From DAOUGC01 sp034429695 (GTDB taxonomy: Bacteria; Chloroflexota; Anaerolineae; Anaerolineales; Anaerolineaceae), in the NCBI GenBank assembly GCA_034429695.1, contig DAOUGC010000133.1, positions 1 through 6,323 on the forward strand: DNA of 6,323 nt, read 5' to 3'. Both the position numbers and the translations under genes were made by a program. Shown piece after piece: positions 1 through 6,254 of the stretch (position 1 is the stretch's first letter; every line of letters begins with the position of its first letter). Below the pieces are notes generated by a model. That model was given only the letters and a program-made list of their open reading frames with translations. It was not told the DNA's origin and searched no databases.

Positions 1-425
1 GGGCCTGCACTCGGCGCGCTGTAAGGGGCGATAAAGACCTCACCCTCCACCTGCACCGGCCAGCCCGATTCGCGGCAGCTTGCCGCCACCCGTTCCAGCG
101 TATGCCCATCCGTGACCCTGACCGCGCGGCCCTCCATGACAATGTCAATCGTCGCCAGACCAGCCGAGATGGTGCAGGCCGGGTTCTCCGCCAGATTGCG
201 CGATTTGCGCGTGCCGTCCCCGCTGGTGAAATACACCCCGCCGTCCAGCCAGATAGCGCCGATGCCCGCCGAGTGCGGGCGGCCGTCCGGCCTGACCGTG
301 CCGAGAAATGCCGGCCTGCCAAAAAACGTACCAGCCGATAAAAGATCGCTCACCCTGCTCCACGGCAGCGCGGCGTTGCCATAAATATCCAGATTCCTGG
401 TCTCAACCGGTAATCGCTCCACCAT
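1..425 (-). CDS. PPOX-fold (pyridoxamine 5'-phosphate oxidase family / F420-type) protein, 3' end cut by window
   Basis: The frame is open from an ATG at 425 to the window edge (141 codons plus two bases), so the C-terminus is missing. The product looks like a flavin- or F420-binding split-barrel protein. Residues 38-51 read RPAFLGTVRPDGRP plus H, the first strand and turn typical of this fold. A second strand pair at 56-68 (GAIWLDGGVYFTS) leads into GTRKSRNLAENP (71-82), the Arg/Lys-rich loop that contacts cofactor phosphate in the family. Residues 97-105 (MEGRAVRVT) form a further strand. No signal peptide or membrane segment is seen, so it should be cytosolic. The start is well supported by GGAGG five bases upstream. 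It lies 27 bases after mrpG and is probably read from the same transcript. Hand-counted GC over bases 1-420 is about 65%, above the neighbouring antiporter genes. Substrate and cofactor (FMN or F420) cannot be decided from sequence. Confidence 0.82.
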   Translation of the reverse strand, partial: MVERLPVETRNLDIYGNAALPWSRVSDLLSAGTFFGRPAFLGTVRPDGRPHSAGIGAIWLDGGVYFTSGDGTRKSRNLAENPACTISAGLATIDIVMEGRAVRVTDGHTLERVAASCRESGWPVQVEGEVFIAPYSAPSAG

Positions 426-430
426 TCCAA

Positions 431-435
431 CCTCC
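431..435 (-). promoter_or_regulatory. Shine-Dalgarno site of the PPOX gene
   Basis: The minus strand reads GGAGG, then TTGGA, then ATG. The five-base spacing selects the ATG at 425 over the in-frame TTG and GTG just upstream. The 27-base gap after mrpG (426-452) holds this site and no inverted repeat, so nothing suggests a terminator or separate promoter there. Confidence 0.7.
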
Positions 436-452
436 AACACAGAAAACCAAAA

Positions 453-899
453 TCATTCTTCAACCCAGCCCGACGGTTCCCCCACATCAGGGGGATTAAA
501 CTCATCGGTGTCCTTGATCGTCGCTATGGTGTCCTCTGCGGGCACAATCCCGGTTTCCAGTGAATGTGTGGAGCGCCGGTAGTGACCGTGCAGGTCATCC
601 TGAACGGTGCCTTTCCACAACGGGATGCCGTCAAAATAAGCTGCCCGGCCAATCATGTGGGTTGCCACCGGAGCGGTGATCAGCAGAAAAACGATGATGG
701 CGAACGCCCGGGTGTAGATGCTGAAATCATTAAAGTAAATTGCCGCCCCGATCAAGGTCAGACCTGCCCCCAGTGTTCCAGCCTTGGCAGTTGAGGACAT
801 GCGTAAAAATAAATCGGGCATGCGCAAAATGCCCACCCCGGCAAGGAACATGAAGAATGCCCCCGCCAGCATAAAGGAATATACCAGAATGTCGCGCAC
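453..899 (-). CDS. mrpG: Mrp antiporter subunit G (MnhG/PhaG), with long C-terminal tail
   Basis: Small membrane subunit of the Mrp Na+/H+ antiporter. Numbered from the GTG at 905, it has three hydrophobic segments (about 8-26, 44-58, 66-82). The family signature lies at 28-46: RMPDLFLRMSSTAKAGTLG, matching the usual R-x-PD...R...K-x-x-TLG pattern. ITAPVATHMIGRAAY at 76-90 is the conserved end of the third helix. The family is usually about 110-125 residues; here residues 92-150 form an extra, polar, acidic tail of unknown role, ending in VEE and a TGA. Start choice: two in-frame GTG codons lie at 905 and 899. The AAGGAGG at 908-914 is only 2 bases from the first but 8 from the second, so 899 is preferred (148 residues). 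The first would give a 4-base GTGA overlap with mrpF. Identity is clear; only the exact start is uncertain. Confidence 0.93.
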   Translation of the reverse strand: MRDILVYSFMLAGAFFMFLAGVGILRMPDLFLRMSSTAKAGTLGAGLTLIGAAIYFNDFSIYTRAFAIIVFLLITAPVATHMIGRAAYFDGIPLWKGTVQDDLHGHYRRSTHSLETGIVPAEDTIATIKDTDEFNPPDVGEPSGWVEE

Positions 900-901
900 T
901 G

Positions 902-1162
902 TCACGCCCTCCTTTCGAGATAATATGCAAATGCCACCGTTCCCAGAAAGGTGATCAGGGCGATGATAATGGCAACATCCAAAAAGTTGGGTTGATTAAA
1001 CCGAACCGCATACGTGATGATGAACCCCATTGCCAGCACACTGATCAGGTCGAGCGCAATCACGCGGTCTGGTAAATGCGGGCCGCGCACAAGACGCACA
1101 AAGGCAGCCAGGAATCCCGCCGAAATGAGCAGCATGACAATATTCCAGAGCACATCGATCAT
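902..1162 (-). CDS. mrpF: Mrp antiporter subunit F (MnhF/PhaF)
   Basis: An 86-residue integral membrane subunit of the Mrp complex, of normal family length. Three membrane helices are visible at about 4-24, 36-54 and 61-80. The signature RGPHLPDRVIALDLI (26-40) sits between the first two and contains the conserved Asp32 and Asp38. An acidic residue in this loop is known from studied Mrp systems to matter for Na+ transport and complex assembly. Asp62 opens helix 3. The ATG at 1162 overlaps the mrpE stop in ATGA (1159-1162), the mark of translational coupling. An AAGGAG lies 11 bases upstream at 1174-1179, somewhat distant, which fits re-initiation by ribosomes finishing mrpE. No unusual residues were seen; identity is secure. 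Confidence 0.95.
   Translation of the reverse strand: MIDVLWNIVMLLISAGFLAAFVRLVRGPHLPDRVIALDLISVLAMGFIITYAVRFNQPNFLDVAIIIALITFLGTVAFAYYLERRA
908..914 (-). promoter_or_regulatory. Shine-Dalgarno site deciding the mrpG start
   Basis: AAGGAGG on the minus strand, inside the last codons of mrpF. It stands 2 bases before GTG at 905 and 8 bases before GTG at 899. Normal spacing favours the second codon. Confidence 0.6.
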
Positions 1163-1635
1163 GATTCCACAATCTCCTTCACGCGTCGTTCAAATCCCTG
1201 CCAGATCTCCAGCCGGAATTTCTCCGGATCCTCCAGCCAGACAGTGTGGATGAACAGGACACGCCGATCTCCGGAGATATCCAGCGAGAGCGATCCCGGT
1301 GTAAGGGTGATCAGGTTTGCCAGGAAAATAATCCCTGCTTCCGTCTTCAATGACAAAGGATAAGCAACCACGGCAGGCCGCAACTTCATGCGGGGAGATA
1401 GAATTGTGACAGCCAGTCTTACGTTCGCCTTGATGATCTCATAAATGAAGAAAAAGACCAGTTCGATCACCCGCAGCGAGCGATTGAAATATGTACTCGA
1501 ACGACGATTGGGCGCAATGAACCACAGCACCATGAAGCCCAGGGCAAACCCAAAGATCAGGTTAACCGGCTCAAACTTTCCGGTCAACGCAGCCCATGCG
1601 ATTGCCAGCAGAACATTGAGCAAGAACAGACTCAT
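1159..1635 (-). CDS. mrpE: Mrp antiporter subunit E (MnhE/PhaE)
   Basis: A 158-residue subunit, the usual length for the family. The N-terminal half holds hydrophobic segments at about 3-16, 24-40 and 56-69. After an Arg/Lys-containing link comes the hallmark ANLITLTPGSLSLDI (106-120), which in known MrpE proteins starts the C-terminal cytoplasmic domain. The rest is soluble and strand/helix-like (RRVLFIHTVWLEDPE, 124-138, then a charged helix). MrpE is generally needed for full Na+/H+ exchange and complex stability but has no complex I counterpart. The ATG at 1635 overlaps the mrpD stop in ATGA (1632-1635). A strong GGAGG ends 6 bases before it, at 1642-1646. Local GC dips in parts of this gene (one hand-counted line, 1441-1500, is about 42%) without any sign of a break. 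Confidence 0.95.
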   Translation of the reverse strand: MSLFLLNVLLAIAWAALTGKFEPVNLIFGFALGFMVLWFIAPNRRSSTYFNRSLRVIELVFFFIYEIIKANVRLAVTILSPRMKLRPAVVAYPLSLKTEAGIIFLANLITLTPGSLSLDISGDRRVLFIHTVWLEDPEKFRLEIWQGFERRVKEIVES

Positions 1636-3113
1636 GGCAATCCTCCCAGAACCGCCTGAATATAAACACCCGGATTCATTAATTGATGGGCGGCTTCGTG
1701 GGTGAGCCGCAATATCGGTTCAGAAAACAACCCGATCAGCAACGATACGGTCACCAACGCAGCAGTGGCTGTCCACAGCCATGCAGACAATTTGCCCGCC
1801 GGTTCACTTGTTTGTGTTTTCGCATCCTTCCAGAAAGCTTCATTCCAAACCTTGGTCATGGAATACAGGGTGATCAGGCTCACCCCCACCGCAACGATCA
1901 CAATGAGAGCCTGCTGCTGGCGAACCCCGGCAATGATCAAGCCCAGCTTGGCGAAAAAACCTGAGAGGGGCGGGAGACCGGCCAACGAAAGCGCGGGCAG
2001 CAAAAACAACAGCGACAGCCCAATCCGCTGGGTGTACAGGCCACCCAATTTCTTCAGATCGAAAGAACCCTGCAATTGGCCAATCATGCCTGCCACCAGA
2101 AAAAGCGCCGTCTTGGCGATCATGATGTGCACCATGAAGTAAATGCTCGCAGCCAGCGATTCCTGGGTGAAAAGCCCCAACCCCATCAGCAGGTATCCAA
2201 TCTGGCTGATGATGTGAAAAGACAGCAAACGCCGGAAGTCCGTTTGGGCGGCGGCCCCCAGCACCCCCGTCACCATGGTTAAGCCGGCGATGATCAACAG
2301 GATGGTATGGGTATACTGCGTATCGTGGATGAACAACAAGGTGAATACGCGCATGAGCGCATACACACCCACTTTGGTGAGCAGCGCCGAGAATAACGCC
2401 GTGATGGTGGCCGGGGCGGTGTGATACGATGCGGGCAGCCAGAAGAAAAGCGGGAACACCGCCGATTTTATGCCAAATGCAATGATGAAAAGAACCGCTA
2501 TCACCGTTATCTCACCGGAGGATTCCACCGTGGGTAAAACCCTGGCAAGGTCGGCCAGGTTGAGCGTGCCAGCCAGGTTGTAAACCAGCCCCACTGCGGA
2601 CAAAAACAGAATGGAAGCCAGCAGGTTGAGGATCACGTATTTAATTGCACCCTCAATCTGCGGACGTTCCCCCCCGTATGCAATCAGGACAAACGAAGCC
2701 ATGAGTGAGACTTCGAACCAGACATACAGGTTGAACAGATCGCCGGTGATGAATGCCCCATTGACCCCCATCAACAGGAAGAGAAACAACGGGATAAAGC
2801 CGTGGCGCATGTGGTGAGAATCAATCGCGGCGCTGGCATACATGGAGATGATCAAGGCTATCAGCGCCACCACCACCAGGAGGATGGCAGAGAACAGATC
2901 GATCACCAGGGTGATGCCAAATGGAGCAGGCCAATCGCCAACCTGAACCACCGCCATGCCCCCACTGATGACCCGTTGCAGAAGATAAATCGTGCTGGCC
3001 AGCAGCATGCTGGTTCCCACCAGCGCGAGAATTTGTTGGAGTCGTGAGCGCCGCCAAGCAAACAGCGCGAGGATGGCGAAAAGCAGTGGAATCAGGATGG
3101 GGGCGGCAATCAT
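1632..3113 (-). CDS. mrpD: Mrp antiporter subunit D (MnhD/PhaD), NuoM/NuoN-like proton channel subunit
   Basis: A 493-residue polytopic protein with roughly 14 membrane helices, of normal MrpD length and homologous to the antiporter-like subunits of respiratory complex I. The residues expected along the proton path are all visible: Glu134 in YVWFEVSLMASF (helix 5), Lys216 in FGIKSAVFPLFFWLP (helix 7), Lys247 in ALLTKVGVYAL (helix 8), His329 and Lys334 in MVHIMIAKTALFLVAG, and Lys389 in SGFFAKLGL (helix 12). Residues 231-240 (HTAPATITAL) form the broken-helix segment after helix 7. The C-terminus (about 436-493) has one more helix and a short amphipathic end. The ATG at 3113 overlaps the mrpC stop in ATGA (3110-3113), with AGGAGG four bases upstream. 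A NuoM or NuoN assignment is ruled out by the flanking mrpC and mrpE-G. Confidence 0.96.
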   Translation of the reverse strand: MIAAPILIPLLFAILALFAWRRSRLQQILALVGTSMLLASTIYLLQRVISGGMAVVQVGDWPAPFGITLVIDLFSAILLVVVALIALIISMYASAAIDSHHMRHGFIPLFLFLLMGVNGAFITGDLFNLYVWFEVSLMASFVLIAYGGERPQIEGAIKYVILNLLASILFLSAVGLVYNLAGTLNLADLARVLPTVESSGEITVIAVLFIIAFGIKSAVFPLFFWLPASYHTAPATITALFSALLTKVGVYALMRVFTLLFIHDTQYTHTILLIIAGLTMVTGVLGAAAQTDFRRLLSFHIISQIGYLLMGLGLFTQESLAASIYFMVHIMIAKTALFLVAGMIGQLQGSFDLKKLGGLYTQRIGLSLLFLLPALSLAGLPPLSGFFAKLGLIIAGVRQQQALIVIVAVGVSLITLYSMTKVWNEAFWKDAKTQTSEPAGKLSAWLWTATAALVTVSLLIGLFSEPILRLTHEAAHQLMNPGVYIQAVLGGLP

Positions 3114-3511
3114 GCGGCCTCCTCAACGACGAGTTCATCTGGCGGGATCTCTCCCTCCACGCAGGGAAGGTCGGTGCAGCGGATTTCATTCAGGTCGTCT
3201 GAGCCGACTTCCTGATAAACCTGGCGAATGAGCACAATCGCAAAAGCGGTCACCCCAAAGCTGATCACGATGGCGGTCAGGATGAGCGCCTGTGGAACCG
3301 GGTCGGCAACCTCACCCACCACCACTGCCGAATCCGGCAGGATCAATGGCGGTTCTGCGGGAACCAGTCTGGCTGATCCGAACAGGAGCAGATTGACAGC
3401 ATACCCCAGGAGCAGCAAGCCGATCAATATCTTGATGATGCTGCGCCGTAAAACCATGTATAAACCCGTCGCAAACAATGTTCCTGTGGCGATTGCTAAC
3501 AGCAATTGCAT
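3110..3511 (-). CDS. mrpC: Mrp antiporter subunit C (MnhC/PhaC), NuoK-like, with Cys-containing C-terminal tail
   Basis: A 133-residue homologue of NuoK of complex I. It has three membrane helices at about 2-20, 25-44 and 73-97. GYAVNLLLF (36-44) and ADPVPQALILTAIVISF (69-85) are the family signatures; the second precedes a helix typical of MrpC. The family is usually near 113 residues. Here residues 98-133 form a longer hydrophilic tail, rich in Asp/Glu and holding Cys112 and Cys117 in RCTDLPCVEGE. A polar loop at about 45-68 is otherwise ordinary. The ATG at 3511 lies 3 bases after the mrpB TAG stop, and GAGGAG overlaps the end of mrpB about 6 bases upstream. Function: membrane core subunit beside MrpA and MrpD. 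Identity is certain; the tail's role is unknown. Confidence 0.95.
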   Translation of the reverse strand: MQLLLAIATGTLFATGLYMVLRRSIIKILIGLLLLGYAVNLLLFGSARLVPAEPPLILPDSAVVVGEVADPVPQALILTAIVISFGVTAFAIVLIRQVYQEVGSDDLNEIRCTDLPCVEGEIPPDELVVEEAA

Positions 3512-3514
3512 CCT

Positions 3515-3925
3515 CTACTCCTCGGCAAAAGTCAACAAGATCCACACAACAATTCCAACCACCAGCAGATACACCCCCACATCAAACAATAACGGGGTGC
3601 CGACCTTTCCAATCACCGGGATCTCGGTCTCAAACCACAATCCGGTCATAAAAGGCTTGCCGGCAAACACAGCAAACAATCCACTGATCAGGGCGACAAA
3701 CAGACCGCTGGCAACCATGCGTTCAGGAGATACCGGCAGCAGCTTTCGCAATGCCTCCGGTGAAACGGCAATACCATAAAGCATCAGTGCGCTGGAGGCA
3801 ACCAGGCCGCCGACAAACCCCCCGCCCACCTCGTTATGCCCGCGGATCAGCAGGAAAATCGAAAACACCAGCAGTAGCGGCATCAGATATCGGGTGGCCA
3901 GAGGCAGTAAAATCGACCGTTGCAT
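3515..3925 (-). CDS. mrpB: Mrp antiporter subunit B (MnhB/PhaB)
   Basis: A 136-residue membrane subunit. Four helices are expected at about 12-28, 36-53, 70-89 and 112-132. The signature lies at 28-41: RGHNEVGGGFVGGL, which normally reads RGHN-x-PGGGF-x-GGL; Val33 replaces the usual Pro. PLLFDVGVYLLVVG (111-124) is the second family block. An upstream in-frame ATG at 3964 would add 13 charged residues and overlap mrpA by 35 bases. The ATG at 3925 is preferred because AAGGAG stands 9 bases before it and because the family begins close to the first helix. It starts 4 bases after the mrpA stop and ends in TAG 3 bases before mrpC. MrpB works with the homologous MrpA C-terminal region in the cation-exchange part of the complex. 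Confidence 0.93.
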   Translation of the reverse strand: MQRSILLPLATRYLMPLLLVFSIFLLIRGHNEVGGGFVGGLVASSALMLYGIAVSPEALRKLLPVSPERMVASGLFVALISGLFAVFAGKPFMTGLWFETEIPVIGKVGTPLLFDVGVYLLVVGIVVWILLTFAEE

Positions 3926-3929
3926 AACT

Positions 3930-6254
3930 TCATTCTCCTTGGGTTTTATCACTCTGCTTGCCATGATGACGTGTAAACCTGATCAGGGCAAACACCCCGA
4001 TGGCCGCAATGGCCAGCACGCTGATCTCTCCCAGCGTGTCCAGTCCGCGAAAATCAACCAGGATGACGTTGACCACATTGCGCCCTTTGGCGCTGACCAG
4101 GCTGTTTTCCAAAAAAAACGAGGCCAATCGCGAATCGTTTGCCTGGGAAGATACGATCAACATCAGCAGCGTCATCAAACCACCCCCCACCGCGGCGATC
4201 ACCAGGTCAAACAATCGGGTTGCCCTGCTGGTCAATTGGTTAAACTTGGGTAACCGGTACATGGCCAACACGAACAAAATGACAATCAAGGTCTCAATTG
4301 AAAACTGCACCATTGCCAGGTCGGGAGCACTGTACAACAAAAAGAGGATCGCGATGCTGAACCCAATCGATCCCAGCAGTGCAATGGTGGTCAATCGGGA
4401 AGTGGAACGTGTTACCAGAATCGATGCGGTCACAATCACCCCCAGCAAAACAACATCGTAAAACCGGGGCGTGCTCCAAATGCCAGAGGGGATTGGCTCA
4501 AAACGCAACAGAATGGTACCGATTGTCAGGATCAGTGTGGCAAGGATGATCACCAGGATATAAATGCGAAGATAGCCATTTTGCAGGAAACGGGTCTGAA
4601 GATTGGCAAAAGCCAGGAATGCCTTTAAGCTGCGGTTGTACAGGCTGGCAGGACCAATCGGCTCCAGGCGGTGAAACACACGCTCAAAAAAGACCTGTAT
4701 GCTCATTCGTGGAATAAACAGTGCGACACCCAGCAGGATGGTCAGCAAGCTCAATGCCAGCATGGGGGTAAAGCCATGCCACAAACTGAGCTTGACAGAA
4801 TATGCAGCCTGCAGCACCGATGCAACCGCTGGAGCGATTACAGTGTTCCCCACATTTGAAATCCATACACCCATCAACAACCCTGCGGCGGCAAGCAGCA
4901 GCGGCGGCAGCCATAAACCAAGCGTTTCGGGGTGCACATGCAGATGCTGCCTGGCTTTTCCCCAGAACGGGCTCCATGTTACCCGGGCGGCCAAAAATAT
5001 CGTGGTCACATTGGCAGCCACAACCAAAACGGTGAGAAGCGCGCCATTGGGGGCGGCAAGTGTGGTTTCATACAATAATTCTTTGGCCACAAAACCAGCC
5101 AGCGGCAAAATGCCTGCCATGGAAAGGCCAGCCCCGGCAGCGGCGAGAGCGGTCCATGGCAACTCCAGCGCCAGTCCACCCAATGTGCGCACATCGCGGG
5201 TTCCGGTGGAGTGGTCCACCCCGCCGGCAACAAGAAAAAGCGCTCCTTTGTACAGGGCATGGGCGGCCAGAAAGACCACTGCTGACTTTATCGCCAGGGG
5301 TGTCCCCACCCCGGTTAACAACACCATGCTGCCCAGACCTGCCACGGTGGAATAAGCCAGGATCTTCTTAAGATCGGTTTGAGCCAGTGCCAGCAGCGAA
5401 CCCGCCAGCAGCGTGATCAGCCCGACGGGGACCAGCAATCCGTTCCAGATCGCCAAATTACCCAGAACTGGGTAAAAACGCAGCAGAAGAAAGATACCCG
5501 CCTTGACCATGGTGGCAGAATGAAGATAGGCGCTCACCGGGGTGGGCGCCTTCATGGCATTGGGCAACCAGAAATGAAATGGGAATTGCGCTGATTTCGT
5601 CATGGCTCCAATTGCAAGGCATATGAATGCCGTCTGAGCCAGCGGGTGTTGCTGAATGGAAGCAGCCGAGCTAATCCAGGTGTTGATCTCAAATGACCCG
5701 GTGAGGACGAAAAGCAGGATCAGACCCACCAGCAAAACCAACCCGCCCCCGCCGGTTACCAGAAGCGCCTGCCAGGCTGCAGCCCGTGCTGCGCTTTCGC
5801 GATGGTCAAATCCGATCAGAAAGAAAGAGGAAATGCTGGTGAGTTCCCAAAAAATGAAGAGCAGCAGGGCATTATTACTGATCACCAGACCCAGCATCGA
5901 GATCATGAAGAACAGCGTCAGGCTAAAAAAACGGGACAGGTGCGGGTGGTCATGGAGATAAACGCTGCCATACCAGATCACCAGAGCGCCTATACCTGAA
6001 ATGATGGCTGCCATCAAGAGGGTTAAGCCGTCCAGACGGAAGGAAAACCACAGGTCATAGGTGGGCACCCAGGCGAGGCGCAGCAAGTCCGGTTCGTCGG
6101 GCGCCGTAGCAACTATTTTGATGATCACTTGTACAAAGATCAACAGGGGATACAGCGACAGAACCAGACCGCTTCTGGAACGGAACAAGCGTGCAATTAC
6201 GGGTGCCGCGATGGCAACAAGATAGCCAGACAAAATGGTGGCAATGAGGGTCAT
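3930..6254 (-). CDS. mrpA: Mrp antiporter subunit A (MnhA/PhaA), NuoL-like with MrpA-specific C-terminal domain
   Basis: Largest subunit, 774 residues from the ATG at 6254, with about 20 membrane helices. Residues 1 to roughly 480 are NuoL-like. Proton-path residues are intact: Glu137 (FIFWELTSIS), Lys220 and His227 (MTKSAQFPFHFWLP), His245 and Lys251 (YLHSATMVKAGIFLL), His332 and Lys336 (AHALYKGALFLVAG) and Lys391 (GFVAKELLYE). The C-terminal part carries the MrpA-specific blocks SAPDLAMVQFSIET (642-655, Asp645 and Glu654) and NVVNVILVDFRGLDTLGE (726-743), a region that resembles MbhD/MbhE of membrane hydrogenases and is implicated in Na+ exchange. The tail is short and charged. mrpB is separate, so this is a group 1 arrangement. 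A TTG at 6290 would add 12 polar residues but has no ribosome site. The ATG has only a GGGGA 10 bases upstream, so the start is likely but not firm. Confidence 0.95.
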   Translation of the reverse strand: MTLIATILSGYLVAIAAPVIARLFRSRSGLVLSLYPLLIFVQVIIKIVATAPDEPDLLRLAWVPTYDLWFSFRLDGLTLLMAAIISGIGALVIWYGSVYLHDHPHLSRFFSLTLFFMISMLGLVISNNALLLFIFWELTSISSFFLIGFDHRESAARAAAWQALLVTGGGGLVLLVGLILLFVLTGSFEINTWISSAASIQQHPLAQTAFICLAIGAMTKSAQFPFHFWLPNAMKAPTPVSAYLHSATMVKAGIFLLLRFYPVLGNLAIWNGLLVPVGLITLLAGSLLALAQTDLKKILAYSTVAGLGSMVLLTGVGTPLAIKSAVVFLAAHALYKGALFLVAGGVDHSTGTRDVRTLGGLALELPWTALAAAGAGLSMAGILPLAGFVAKELLYETTLAAPNGALLTVLVVAANVTTIFLAARVTWSPFWGKARQHLHVHPETLGLWLPPLLLAAAGLLMGVWISNVGNTVIAPAVASVLQAAYSVKLSLWHGFTPMLALSLLTILLGVALFIPRMSIQVFFERVFHRLEPIGPASLYNRSLKAFLAFANLQTRFLQNGYLRIYILVIILATLILTIGTILLRFEPIPSGIWSTPRFYDVVLLGVIVTASILVTRSTSRLTTIALLGSIGFSIAILFLLYSAPDLAMVQFSIETLIVILFVLAMYRLPKFNQLTSRATRLFDLVIAAVGGGLMTLLMLIVSSQANDSRLASFFLENSLVSAKGRNVVNVILVDFRGLDTLGEISVLAIAAIGVFALIRFTRHHGKQSDKTQGE
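3935..3940 (-). promoter_or_regulatory. Shine-Dalgarno site deciding the mrpB start
   Basis: AAGGAG on the minus strand inside the last codons of mrpA, 9 bases before the ATG at 3925. It supports the short (136-residue) MrpB rather than the longer frame from the ATG at 3964. Confidence 0.65.

Noticed and set aside
145..363. Minus-strand 72-codon frame in the left part
   Set aside because: It overlaps the PPOX frame in another register. The PPOX frame has a ribosome site, family motifs and no stop for 425 bases.
426..452. Terminator or promoter between mrpG and the PPOX gene
   Set aside because: The gap is 27 bases, contains the Shine-Dalgarno and shows no inverted repeat or T tract in the right place.
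3228..3779. Plus-strand open frame of 183 codons opposite mrpC and mrpB
   Set aside because: The translation is low-complexity Ser/Thr/Asn/Pro text expected from reading membrane-protein codons backwards. Both genes beneath it have clear family signatures.
4699..5355. Plus-strand open frame of 218 codons opposite mrpA
   Set aside because: It is antisense to the well-conserved NuoL-like core of mrpA, its translation shows no family pattern, and no convincing ribosome site was seen.
1632..6254. Respiratory complex I (nuoL/M/K) cluster or membrane-bound hydrogenase module
   Set aside because: The NuoL-, NuoK- and NuoM-like genes are accompanied by mrpB, mrpE, mrpF and mrpG in the canonical Mrp order, with no hydrogenase or Fe-S subunits in view.
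1632..6254. Duplication between mrpA and mrpD
   Set aside because: The two share only the ancient antiporter-subunit fold and motif order; no recent nucleotide repeat was seen.
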